NCBI GenBank assembly: GCA_943704495.1
Contig: CALSCR010002407.1
Span: 1-41,645, forward strand
Length of the DNA stretch: 41,645 nucleotides
Source: Pigoraptor chileana
Taxonomy: Eukaryota; Opisthokonta; Filasterea
Direction of reading: 5' to 3'
In this document: piece by piece, positions 1-10,378 of the stretch
Layout: every line of letters starts with the position of its first letter
Position numbering within the stretch: the first letter of the stretch is position 1
Program-made: the position numbers and the translations under genes
The notes under the pieces: model-generated
Seen by the model: only the letters and a program-made list of their open reading frames with translations
Told to the model about the DNA's origin: nothing
Databases searched by the model: none

Positions 1-855
1 ACGGACAATGCTTCTCCCAACGTCCACGATGTGGTTAAACAAGTTCTCTCGGCTCTACACGTACAGCACATCCTTACAACGCCGTACCACCCAGAGGCAA
101 ATGCACCCGTCGAGCGATTCATGCGAACACTCAAGACCAGCGAGGCAACACTCCTCGCGCACATTCAAACGGACTGGGACGTTCTCTTACCTTACATCGT
201 TTTTGCCTACAACACTTCACCACACGAGACTACAGGCTACTCACCGTTTTTCCTTGCGCACGGACGGAATGCATCCCTACCGATTGACCGATCACTTCAA
301 GCCCACGCATCGCTGCATGACTTCAAGCCCCTCGCACCTGCTGCTCTGCATGCTGCACAAGAACAACACGCCAAACAACTCAAGTCAACTCTCGAGCATG
401 TAAACGAGTCCGCGCTTTCCTCTCGAACTACGCAACAAGCAAAGACAAAGGCACGCCGCGACACCACACTTCGCGACGTACAGTTCAAGCGCGCCGACCT
501 TGTATGGCTCTACATACCTGTCCGGTCCAAGCCTGGACATTCCACCAAGTTTCAACTTGCATGGCGCGGCCCCTTTTCGGTTCTCAAGAGGCACCCGAAC
601 AATGTCTCTTATGACCTCGCCAACTGCATTGACCCCAAGACCTTCATCCCTATTCCTGGAATGAACACCGCCGAGTATACGACACGCCGCGTACATCGTG
701 CACACGTCAGTCGCATGCGCCCTTACCGCATTCGTGAACCCACTCCTGCCGACGCACCATCCCTGCCTCCGAGTATATTGGATGCGCTCGAGACAGAAGT
801 TCCTTGGGATCTCCGCGATGTCGACTCGACGAACGTTTCGCCCGACCCGACCTGA
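1..855 (+). CDS. Ty3/gypsy retrotransposon polyprotein, integrase C-terminal part (5' truncated by window)
   Basis: The frame is open from base 1 to a TGA at 853-855 (284 residues), so the start lies outside the window. The first residues carry the TDN motif, and the Glu of the later PVERF motif follows the Asp after exactly 35 residues. That is the D(35)E spacing of retroviral-type integrases, and only the first catalytic Asp is missing (upstream). The HPEAN and GYSPF motifs are typical of gypsy integrases. Residues about 165-240 (VWLYIP, WRGPFSVL, HVSRMRPY) match the C-terminal SH3-like DNA-binding part. No chromodomain was recognised. A polypurine tract and 3' LTR follow, so this is the 3' end of one element. 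The visible frame is intact, which suggests a fairly recent insertion. Confidence 0.93.
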   Translation, partial: TDNASPNVHDVVKQVLSALHVQHILTTPYHPEANAPVERFMRTLKTSEATLLAHIQTDWDVLLPYIVFAYNTSPHETTGYSPFFLAHGRNASLPIDRSLQAHASLHDFKPLAPAALHAAQEQHAKQLKSTLEHVNESALSSRTTQQAKTKARRDTTLRDVQFKRADLVWLYIPVRSKPGHSTKFQLAWRGPFSVLKRHPNNVSYDLANCIDPKTFIPIPGMNTAEYTTRRVHRAHVSRMRPYRIREPTPADAPSLPPSILDALETEVPWDLRDVDSTNVSPDPT

Positions 856-1028
856 ACACACCCCGTTTCAGCGGACTGCCATGGTCTGACTCTGGCTCAT
901 TTTTCAAATTTTGATTTTCCCTCTTGATTTTTTCCGCGTTTTCCGCTCAAGTTTTCCGACGCATTTTTTCGGATACTGCGCACCGGCTTGAACCGCGTTT
1001 AGAAACCCGAGGACGAGTTTCACCTGAC

Positions 1029-1039
1029 AAAGGGGGGAA
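1029..1039 (+). other. polypurine tract of the retrotransposon
   Basis: A purine run (AAAGGGGGGAA) lies immediately before the LTR start at 1040. This is the expected position of the primer site for plus-strand DNA synthesis in LTR retroelements. The 856-1028 stretch between the integrase stop and this tract holds no recognisable gene. Confidence 0.75.
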
Positions 1040-1265
1040 TGTTACGATATTGATACGGGAAGACCCCATCTGGCCACCAGTCTGACAACCACGCAACTGG
1101 ATTACTCCCCATCAGGCAATCTTTGTTGCACTACTTCTCTTGATCTGGATTGGTTGGACTATTATGACCTCATTCTGATTTGTTCACTCCTGAAAGACTA
1201 TATAAGGGCACCCAGATCCCTACTTGTTTTGGAGGAGTTGTAATACACACCCTACTATCGTATCA
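1040..1265 (+). mobile_element. 3' long terminal repeat (226 bp), Ty3/gypsy
   Basis: The LTR starts with TGTTACGATA directly after the polypurine tract and ends with TATCGTATCA. The reverse complement of the end matches the start in 9 of 10 bases, so both boundaries (TG...CA) are well supported. A TATA box (TATATAAG, from 1199) sits in the expected U3/R position. The 5 bp after the end (AGGGG, 1266-1270) would be the target-site duplication, but the 5' LTR is outside the window so this cannot be confirmed. Confidence 0.85.
1199..1206 (+). promoter_or_regulatory. TATA box within the LTR
   Basis: TATATAAG lies about 66 bp before the LTR end. In the 5' copy of the LTR it would drive transcription of the element; here it could act outward on flanking DNA. 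Confidence 0.6.
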
Positions 1266-1287
1266 AGGGGCAACATCACGTGATGTC

Positions 1288-1400
1288 CGAAATTGCAATT
1301 TGGGGAACGCAATTTGGGGCCTCCCAAATTGCAATTTGGTCGAAATTGCAATTTGATCCAAATTGTGTGCCGAACAGGCCCTAAAATTTTAGGATGACTA
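1288..1400. repeat. cluster of AAATTGCAATTT palindromes, possible MITE or element end
   Basis: The 12-bp palindrome AAATTGCAATTT occurs at about 1290, 1326 and 1343, with a partial copy near 1310. Two ATTTTA-rich palindromic blocks follow (1381-1400). The arrangement resembles the terminal part of a small non-autonomous DNA transposon, but no second terminus or target duplication could be fixed. The spacer 1401-1731 holds no other recognised feature. Confidence 0.4.
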
Positions 1401-1731
1401 GAATTTTAGTGGGGACTACTGATCTGGAAAGGTGTTGGATTTCCGCTCTTTTTTCCCCTTTTCTCTCACTTCCGTAACACGGTTTGCAATCCCCAATCTA
1501 CCGTAACGCACCCTAAGTGCCGCCCTGGCGTGTGTCATGCTGGTTGGAATTATAATTAGTTTGGCCAATGGGATTTCGGTTCGAGTGACCATACGGGGTG
1601 AGAGCTTGCGGGTATCACTTGAACTACCAAGATATGACTTCTTTTGTCGGATTGTTATTGGAACTACCTCAAATGCGGTTTCCCGCAGCACTGCTCTGCC
1701 TGAAAAAGGGCAGCGACCGTTTATTTGCGTA

Positions 1732-3423
1732 ATGGCAAGCGCAGTGGAGAGGGAGGTGGACAACCTTGTCTGTAACCTCGTGCGTACGTTCTTTGACAAA
1801 CCTACACCGGACAATCTATCCGCTGTGATTGAGGGGATACGAGGACACGAGGGGACGGAGTTGCGACTGGCGGAGGTTGTTTCTGAAATTTATCGATGCG
1901 CCCTTGCAATCAATCCAGATGTCGCCGTCGAGCTAATTAAGGAGCTTTGTTCGTGTGAAACACTGTCCACCGGCCTGGATTCACCCCACGAAACGACGGA
2001 CAACAGTGTTGCTGAACTGGCTTCCAGCAATCGACCGATTACTAGAAACGTTATCCGCAACATCCTTCTTGGCCATTGTCAAAAAGTATGTATGGTTGTA
2101 TGCGCGTGTGTACGGGCGAGTGCATGCGTGTTCGTTCTGCTTTTTTAATCTTATCGCGATTGGCCGCGGCTCACTTTCCAGGATTTTGATTCGGAGCGTT
2201 TCCAAACCAGCGTCATTGAGGCGAGGAAGAAACACGCTCGTCTGGAAAACCTACCCAATTCGCATCTCGCTCGGCTGGAACTGGACGTTTGTGAGGGACA
2301 ACTCACTAAGTTTTTCGACCTTCTCAGTGAGTACATACATAATGCTACACACATACGACTCCAATCACCACCACCACACACACGCGCGCAGACACTTGCT
2401 CATATTATTACGCGGCGTGCAATTTCTGCAGGCCGGCTCTACCAGGAAAACCTGCTCAGCGTGAACATTATAAGGTCGTCCATCTACAAGCTACTGCAAG
2501 ACGATCATCCGTCGAACGAAAATGTCGAGAGTGCTTGCACACTTATATTTGCCGCCGGAAGAGGGATCGATTATCCTGACAAGTCGTCACTCTTGCAGAG
2601 TTTCACCGAGAGACTCGTGGAGATTCTTGACGAGGGTCGGCTTCGCAACAATGCTGCAAACGCGGTCAACCTACTCTGTTCGCTCCAGGCAAACGGATGG
2701 GTCGTCGTCTCGCGTCATAATCACCGGGTGGGCTGTGCGATCCTCCCGTCCACGTGCACGTGCCCCGACGTCCAATGGATAACTGCAAACGCAATCGACG
2801 CCCGAACGTCACCAAGGTCGGGCAAGTGGATGCTATTCCTCACCTTGGCAACCGTTGACGCCACATGGACTGCGATCAGAAAACTACTACAGGTGGGCAA
2901 GTTGGGTTGCTCGGCGAAGGTATCCCCAATCTCCAACAGGCAGGGCAAATGTTTTTTGCTGTGTGTCTACACTTCTGATCACGACGATGTGGGGGATGTG
3001 ATGCGGGTTCTTCTCGATCTTCGCGACGGTCTGTCGAGAACGTCAGTGGGACGAGGTGTGCTCAACTACAAAACCGACGAAGACACACTAGCTGGGAAGT
3101 ATAAATCGAATGCAGCGGCTGTTGCGGCTGGCTTTGATCGGCGAGTGGAGACTGCGGGGAAGATTAGCAAGTACTCGTCGCCTGCTGTGCGGGGCTCTGC
3201 TATTTGCACACGCGTGACACTCATACGCAACAACATAGGTCCTGAGCTCAAGAGCGCCATCGTCGGTGAGCGCCTTCCGCTGAATAACACGCGCAAGAAG
3301 TTTGTTCTCAACAGATCCGACATTCAGAAGGATGCCGTAGCGGCCAGCCAGCTTCCCGTAATCGGCGAAGCGGAACCATTCGTTGTTCGCATTTACAAGT
3401 TGGAGGATGGGCATTTCATTTGA
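1732..3423 (+). CDS. eIF4G-type MIF4G domain fused to a BLES03/C11orf68-like domain
   Basis: There are three exons (1732-2085, 2182-2326, 2432-3423) with consensus donors (GTATGT, GTGAGT) and in-phase joins, giving 496 residues. The first two-fifths is a MIF4G domain: the exon 1/2 junction recreates the ILLGHCQKDF motif (family LLNRCQ-EF), followed by LLSVNIIRSSIYKLL and an AGRGIDY segment ending in NGW. MIF4G domains bind eIF4A and RNA in translation initiation. From about 2740 to 3110 the protein changes to WI...GKWMLF, VDATW, AKVS, VYTSDHDDV and NYKTDEDT, the pattern of the BLES03/UPF0696 family, whose structure has an eIF4E-like fold. The frame is open back to an earlier ATG at 1537; ATG 1732 is preferred because it precedes the MIF4G domain directly and has a purine at -3 and G at +4. 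The last 90 residues are unassigned. Confidence 0.8.
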
Positions 3424-4446
3424 CGGAGATAAAGGGTGCGCAGTGTAGACTCTCCATGTATCGTGTTCGATGTCTAAAATCTCATCACCAATCAATCACG
3501 GACACGGAAAGCATGCGGGCTTTTGTAACTTATCAAATTGTTTTTTCCTACACAGTTCCTGTTCAAAGTCTGGACATCCGATAGAGACCGCCAGCATAGC
3601 AGCAGACGAAAACTCTTCACGGGTTCAGGGGCTCATACGTAGCATATGCAACCAACGAGCTCATAAGAAACCACCGAAATTTGTTACTTATCAAAATCGT
3701 CTTTTCCTATATTAACGGATCCGACTGGGCTGTCATGATGGTCTTCCGCGATGTTTCAGTGGGGCCCAACTGATCCTCCGCCGGCGTGGTGCCGAGAGGT
3801 GTACCTGACAACTGTCAATGCCGCCGGAATGATGGCCGCGGTTGACGACAACTGTTATAGTCCGCATTTGTAAAATTCCGTGTCAGTGTACATTTGCGGC
3901 AACCCAAGGCCGACAGCGCCGCCGGCAACAGACCTTTGCTGGTGACGGGTCGCAGTTGAATAAAAACACTGGAAATTTCCCGTCGGTACCTGGCAACTGA
4001 ATGGTCGCAGTGCAGTACTGAAAAACACTTTATTCCTTATTTGGAAATTTTCTTGGCGCAGTGGTGTACCTGGCAACTGAATGGTCGCAGTCGAATAAAA
4101 CACTTCCGTATTTGGCCGAATTTCACGGCCGTGGTGCACTGGTGTACCTGGCAACAGTGGAGCAAAAACACTTCCGTATTTGGAAACTTTCCTGGTGGTA
4201 TACCTGGCAGCGCAGCGGAGTACTGAAAAATTCCCTGGCGCAGTGGTGTACCTGGTTATCAGACACGTCAACTGCGGTCGCTGCGATCCTGCCAGTTAAT
4301 TCTGCTGTGAGGGGCACGGGGGAAGACGCGACGGCGCGCTCGGCCCTTGCATCCGATTACATTGAGACTGGGACGAGCGTATTAATTTAAAATTGGGGTC
4401 TCGCAGCTACTGAAGCATCTTTTAGTGACCTCCACGTGCAATCTAA
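3424..4446. other. non-coding spacer with repeats
   Basis: No gene was recognised. The spacer carries a diverged direct repeat pair (3521-3550 and 3679-3710, both containing ACTTATCAAA) and the degenerate minisatellite annotated at 3986-4260. Short open frames here translate the repeats and have no protein-like features. Confidence 0.6.
3986..4260 (+). repeat. degenerate minisatellite, five units of about 48-80 bp
   Basis: Units begin at about 3986, 4066, 4144, 4200 and 4248, each with GTACCTGGCA or a close variant. They share the internal blocks GAATGGTCGCAGT, AAAACACTTCC and TATTTGGAAA. The first two units are about 80 bp; later ones are shortened by internal deletion. A partial copy precedes the array near 3940. 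Confidence 0.8.
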
Positions 4447-5931
4447 ATGTTCAGGGAGTTCCATTCCTGGAATGGTGATGCTGCGCCGCCGGACCCTGCG
4501 AACGCTGCGTCAAACCTCGCAAGTTCAGCTGAGGACGTCGTGATCGAGGATCTCGAAGACATTCGCCTGGTGCTTTGTAAATTGCGCAAGGTGATCGACT
4601 CAGATGTTCATGCGTTCTTCAAGTCTGGACACCCGTCCGTGAGCCTGCAAACCAGCCGATCGTTAGCCGCGTTGTATGCCGTGGCATCGGTCGTCGGCAG
4701 TGAGATTGTGCAGCCCGATCATTATGATCATCACTACGTTGTTTCAAGGATGACCTCGATGGGACCTCGCTGCGGACGTACTCAATGCCGGTTTGCGTTT
4801 CCGAGCTGGCGAAGTCAGCTCGCATGTCAGCCGCACGAAAGTTCTTCCGCGGACCAACACTTGAGCTGCCGTCTAGCGATTGGACTGCACTCATCCCGGC
4901 CATACCCCGGGGCGCTATGGGTTCGATGATAGAGGCATCCATTCTTGCGCAGATTGCAGCGCAGGGTGTTACTATAGACTGGATCACTTCCGGATGTGCC
5001 ACCCGGCAGGAGTTCTACTCGATTTGCAACCTCATCCCCAGTGCACCGACTGAGGCTTGCCTCTACGTTCCCATGTCGTCGAACTTTGAGTGGATCGACG
5101 CTGTTCTCATGCTTCCGTCGGATGGCATATCTTATTTCGTCCGGTCGTCAGCGACAGAGAGTACATCGTCTGTTGCGTTTACTCGGAACGAGACGAAATC
5201 AGAATTGGGTGGATCCGAGGCGAATGAAGGTCGTGACACGAAATCCTCGAAAAGCACTTCGAAGCGGGGCAGGAACACACGAGGCCAGCGCGCAAGACAG
5301 CGCCCATCTGAAAGTGCCGACTCTCACGACAAGGTGAAAGACGGGCTGTTTACGAATCGGCCCTCTGTTAACGGAGAGCCGCGTGGCGGAGTGAGACGAC
5401 GTTCCCAGCCAGGATCATCAGGCCACCGTGAAGACAGCAGAGAAGTGGCAAGCAGCCGCTTGAGCGGCCGATCAACAATCGGTTCGGATACCCTGGTCTC
5501 GCCAGCGTTGGCCGCCATGTCCGACTCGATCGAATCACCATCTGGCATACGCGCGTTCGCCATTCAAGTTACGATCGGGTCACCCGCAGCGCATCAAAAG
5601 ACTCTCAATTTTTTTCTTCACAATCGCCATGTGGAGTGGGCTGCTAAATTCCCAGGAACACAGCTAGAATGGCATCTCGTATGGATCACAACGTCAGTCC
5701 ACCTGAAGTCCATTCAACGTCGTCACCGTTGTCATTTTTTTAATTGCCGCCGTTGGCCCCCGGCAGTATGACGATTCTGTGTTTGAACATTTCATCCTCT
5801 TTAGAGAACATCCTGCCCTCACTGACGAAGATATCTCAGTCTCCGATCTTGATGTAAGGACCTGTTCGTCACACAATCTCAGTGTGGATCCAATTACATT
5901 TTCGACCCCCAACTCGTGTTATTATAGCTGA
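4447..5931 (+). CDS. Crinkler/RHS-like protein with PD-(D/E)xK nuclease-like core
   Basis: The model has three exons: 4447-4638, 4749 to about 5696, and 5767-5931. The first intron (GTGAGC...TTTCAAG, 110 bp) is required because the frame changes between 4640 and 4750, and it joins in phase 0. The second donor is ambiguous (5679 or 5697). About 434 residues result. The core has SNFEWIDAVLM, then a strand ending FAIQVTI, HQKTLNFF and LEWHLVWIT. This matches the order of the nuclease-like domain of Crinkler/RHS proteins, where Asp and a Gln/Glu-x-Thr strand hold the active site. About 120 residues of Ser/Arg/Lys-rich low complexity are inserted between the two motifs. Crinkler-type proteins occur in many eukaryotes, often next to retroelements as here. 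The family assignment is inference from motif order. Confidence 0.5.
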
Positions 5932-6468
5932 ATTGCGATTTCCGGGACTTCACGTGACTGAATAGTATATGATGCAAGTGTCAGTGAGGACTCGAACATA
6001 TAAGCTTGACCATCCTATGAAACAGTTTCCATTCCCCTCTCATTTTTCTAAATTAAAAGTGTGATCGTGAACACTTGTTACAAAATATATCACCAATGAG
6101 ACCAGACGACGCGTACCGGCCAGTCGCCTCATGCTCGCAGGCACACTGATTCGGTCTTCCGGGCGGCGGCGGCGCCCGGCCGGACCGGGCATAATAATTG
6201 AAACGGTGATCACGTGCTGATACGTTTTCGTGACGTGTTTTGAGTATCCATACGTCACCGACAGGCGGCTCTAATTGCCGGAAACTGAGTTTTGCCAGCC
6301 GTGACTGAGTCCGGTGCCGCGGTGCACATGCAGGCGAACGTGCTGACATGACCATCAACTGAGGACAGTGTATTCTGCCCTAGCAACTGGCTTCATTATC
6401 TGTTCAACCCAACAAAAGTGGGGAAAGATCACAGTCTTGTCTTCCTATCTTATAGGCAGTCACTGGAA
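5932..6468. other. intergenic region
   Basis: No gene was recognised. A GC-rich patch (CGG/CCG repeats, about 6155-6190) lies in otherwise ordinary sequence, and the 5' control region of the proline dehydrogenase gene is expected toward the right end. Confidence 0.5.
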
Positions 6469-9400
6469 ATGCTGAGCTGCAGGATAGGGCGTGGGATGCT
6501 CGCCACCTCTGGTCGCGGCGTTGTATCCCGCACGCTCAACCCATTGCGAGCTAGCCAGATGCCCAGGCACATTGTTGCAGACAATGCCAGGGCACTTGGC
6601 GTGCGCTGTATTTCTGCATCATCGGCACACCACCCCTTACATCCGGCAGACCCACACGCACCCCCGTCTCCCGTGCCCCCGCCGACACCCAGGCCTATTC
6701 TGCCCCACAAACCTCCGCGGGAACTGCGATTTGACGATGCGAGTGTCGCATTCCAGTCCAAGTCCACCATGGAGCTCGTGCGTGCCCTCTTTGTGTTCAA
6801 AATGTGTTCGTGGAAGTGGCTCGTGCAGAACAGCGAGACTATTTTGGGTGTTTCTCGACGCGTTCTCGGCACACGACTGACCATGTATGGTATCAAGAAG
6901 ACGTTTTTCGCGCATTTTTGCGCGGGAGAGGACGGTTCTGAGATTGCGCCTGTTCTTAATAGGCTCGCTTCGAGTGGGATCGGCTCGATTCTTGACTATG
7001 CTGCAGAGAATGACGTGGAGGCTGACAATGTCAAGCACGCACGCGAAGGCGTATACAGTGCGCGGTGAGTTATGTTTCTTGGCATTTGCGGCATCCTATC
7101 GAAATATGTGCTTGCGGGAATGATTTACTCTATTGCGGTCTGTGTATTGCTCCACATATTTTGGGAGCAGTGTATATGACTACCTGGGCGAAGCCGAGTG
7201 TGAGAAAAATGCGGACACTTTCCTGAAGTGCATCGACGCTGCACGACAGAGTCCTGGCGGATTTGTTGCAATCAAAGTTACTGGTGAGTTTTGAAATTAA
7301 TGATGTTTTGTGCAATTGTGTGTATATATGTACGTGTACACATTTTGTGTTCTGCGTGCGTGTGTACTTACACATGTGCGTTTGCATTTGTTTGTTTTGA
7401 TGTCCGGTTGATGTGTATACAGCTCTCGGGAAGCCCGTGCTTCTGGAAAAGATGACGACGATACTGCTGGCTGTGCGGCGGATGTTCCATGTCCAGTTCA
7501 ACAAGACCAACAAGCAGACTATCTCGCCGAACAACTTCACCGAGGGCCTGGAGCGGATGGGCGTGAAACTCACCAATGAGCAAGTGCAGGTGAGCTGCTC
7601 TTTTACCTTGGGCAAGATAGTGTGTGTGGATCGAGTGTGTGATGTCTCTGTGTGTCTCGTATGTGAGCCCCGTGCATTTCATTTCCACAGCAAACTGCTT
7701 CTCGTATGCAGGGGGACAGTTCGCTGAACTGATATTAGTCGCGATTTCCTTGTTCGCACGTTGCCCACTTTCACTTCTCCCCCGTCACGCTGCCGTCTTC
7801 CCCCATGTTCACGCTATCTTTCACGGCCGTCCCGTGGTGTCTGACCGCTTGTCCACACTACCTTGCTGTTGTTCTGCACACAGTCTCTTTTCGAAAAGTT
7901 TGACTCCGAGCGTGACAAGGAAATCGACTATCTTGAGTGGACAGAGAGCCTACGCATCGAAGATCTGAAAAACTTCTCCATCATTACAAAGTGTGTGCCC
8001 TTATCCATAATGTTGTCAACTGACACTCGTATTTTCTTTCAAAACATCTGCTCATTCACAGCTTTTTGTGAACCTATCTCTACTTATATTCGTCTATATG
8101 TGCATGTGATTAAGTAGGGGTGGAATGCTACCTCTTCTCGATGCGGATGAGACCCGCCTCATGGACAATATGATCGATCGCCTCACGAGGATCGCCAGTG
8201 CGGCCGCTGATGCGAAAGTACGTCTCATGATTGACGCAGAGCAGACCTATCTCCAGGCTGCAATCGACCACATGGCGCGCATGCTCCAGCGTCAGCACAA
8301 CAAGTCGTTTCCCGTTATATTCAACACATACCAGGTAAGTGTGTCAGTGCAGACTGCGTATAGGGACGGTTAGGACGGTGGTGTATGTGTGCAGTCTGTG
8401 TATAAGAGAGTGTGTGTGTGCGTGCTACCTATGATGTGACTATAAGTGTGCATTCATTTGAAGCACTGTCCACCACAATTCTGTCACCTTGCTGTTTGCC
8501 TCTCATCATCGCAATCTTTCTGGTGCTGATTTGGAATTTCTGCCCTCATGCAAAAAATTGTACAGTGCTACCTGACTTGGTCGAAGAAGCGCCTCCTGAA
8601 CGACCTAGAACGCGCCAAACGTGAAGGTACATCCTGTCGTGATATTATTTCCGTTTTTGTTTCCTGTCTTGAGCTACGACAAACGTCACGGTTTGCTGCA
8701 ACCCTAATCATCCCGTGATGTCGGTGCGGGTAGGATGGATATTTGCAGCAAAGCTGGTGCGCGGCGCATACATGGTGCTTGAGAGAAAACGAGCGACTGA
8801 CAGGGGCTACGACGATCCCATCTTCACTACCATCGCCGATACGCACAGCAACTTCAACGACTGTGTTGAGATTGTGGGTGCTCTGGCTGTCTGTGACTGT
8901 TCTGCTGCGCATGCGCGCGCATCGACACCGCTTCAAATACCACGCGCCCCCCCCCCCCCCCCCCCCCCCCCTGTTTTTTTAAATCTGCTCACACAAGCGC
9001 ATGAATTAAAATTTTGTTGGTGACGGCCTGCTGTGTTTGTCTTGCTCTCGTAGGTGCTGCGTAACATTGAGCGGTCGAATGTCCTGATTGCGTCGCACAA
9101 CCAGCAGTCGATGCAGCTGGCGACCTCGCTGATGGCACAGTAAGTGGAAAGAGCAGTCCCGCTGTTATCGCATTCTCTCGTCAACGCATGTCGACCGTTG
9201 TGGGATCGCCTCTGCTCGCTTGTTACATTCCGTATGGTTAATGCTGTTGTCTATCTAGGTACAAGGTCGATCCGCTCGATGGTGGGGTCTATTTCGGTCA
9301 ACTTCTGGGAATGGCCGACCATATCACATTCACTCTTGGGGCGGTGAGTGGGTTTAAATGCTCAATGACACTGTGTCGTGTGTGTCATTTACATGCAACC

Positions 9401-9787
9401 CGTATATTTCACTGTTTGTGCTCCGGCAACAGCATGGCCGTCATGACCATTGTGTTTGGCGAGCCTCTCTTTCTCTCTCGCTTTCACACACACTAGTGTG
9501 CACAGCGCCTAAGACACTAATTGAATCCCACATCTCTCATGTGCAATGTGTACCGCGCCACGGAATCACTGCACGATTGCACGTGCGCGATTGCACACTG
9601 ATACCTGTACATGCACAATCTGCAGAATGGCTACCGCGCGTTCAAGTATGTCCCATATGGCCCCGTTGAGTACGTCATCCCGTACCTGATTCGCAGGGCG
9701 CAGGAGAACGCAGATATTATGAAAAAGGCGGGCGACGAAATTGCCATGCTGAAGGCCGAGCTCTGGCAGCGCATCAAACCCTTTTGA
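6469..9787 (+). CDS. PRODH: proline dehydrogenase, mitochondrial, with EF-hand
   Basis: This flavoenzyme oxidises L-proline to pyrroline-5-carboxylate at the inner mitochondrial membrane. Ten exons join in phase: 6469-7064, 7171-7283, 7423-7589, 7884-7990, 8118-8334, 8566-8626, 8734-8873, 9054-9139, 9259-9343, 9626-9787 (577 residues). The ATG at 6469 begins an Arg/Ser-rich, acid-poor presequence; the frame is open a little further upstream without another ATG. Family motifs appear in order: FDDASVAFQSK, VYDYLGEAEC, FVAIKVTALGKP, LMIDAEQTY, IFNTYQCYL, KLVRGAYM, ASHN, DGGVYFGQLLGM and the C-terminal YVPYGPVEYVIPYLIRRAQEN. The last contains the paired Arg that binds the proline carboxylate. Exon 4 encodes a canonical EF-hand loop (FDSERDKEIDYLEW), suggesting calcium regulation. 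A 25-base C run lies in intron 7. Confidence 0.96.
8947..8971 (+). repeat. 25-bp poly-C run in PRODH intron 7
   Basis: An uninterrupted C25 tract is followed by seven T, about 80 bp before the exon 8 acceptor. It can be read as part of an extended polypyrimidine tract. The exact length in the assembly may be unreliable. Confidence 0.9.
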
Positions 9788-10378
9788 ATTCCAACATGGC
9801 GATTCGCTTGAACATGACACATTTTGCCACGGCTTACGTGCGGCTCATGTGTGTTTTGAGAGGCAATCTGGATATTAAAGATTGTATATACATAACATTG
9901 CCCGCAAGTCGATTCACACTCGATGGCCGCAGCACTCATCGCATCCAGCAAATTTATTGCCTGTTCACTTTCATTGCTCACACTACGGCTCGTCGGAATC
10001 ATTCGCGGACGGCTGGCACTCCCTGGTTTTCCAAGCCTCAAAAGCCACCTGGATTCATCAAGGAAGCGCCGGAGAAATGAATGCATGCAGTGCAAGTCAG
10101 TAGCGAGTCACTCAGCAATTCAGACATTTGGATCTGGGATTCAAACATTACTGTTGTAGTACAGCAATAGGCGCACTGTAAACTCGTAAAATGTAAAAAA
10201 TTAAGCTGAGTCAGACATGCATCTCACTCATGGGTTCAATTGGCAGTGAAGTTGGAATAAATAAGACGATAGGGTAACGATGCATATGTGATGCAAATTA
10301 ACGGGTTGAAATCGGTCAAGTAGTCAAGAACAGCCGCCACCGACAGCAGCCGCCCGATCTACTCAGAGTCACCCACAT
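9788..10378. other. convergent intergenic region (3' ends of PRODH and the protease gene)
   Basis: PRODH (+) and the leishmanolysin gene (-) end toward each other here. An AATAAA at 10256-10261 on the + strand is a possible polyadenylation signal for PRODH. No coding sequence was recognised. Confidence 0.55.

Noticed and set aside
1537-1731. Longer N-terminus for the MIF4G fusion protein
   Set aside because: The frame is open, but the extra 65 residues show no family features and ATG 1732 has the better context; it remains possible.
4041-4390. Short overlapping frames rich in VYLATE/WCTWQ-like peptides
   Set aside because: They translate the minisatellite units in different frames.
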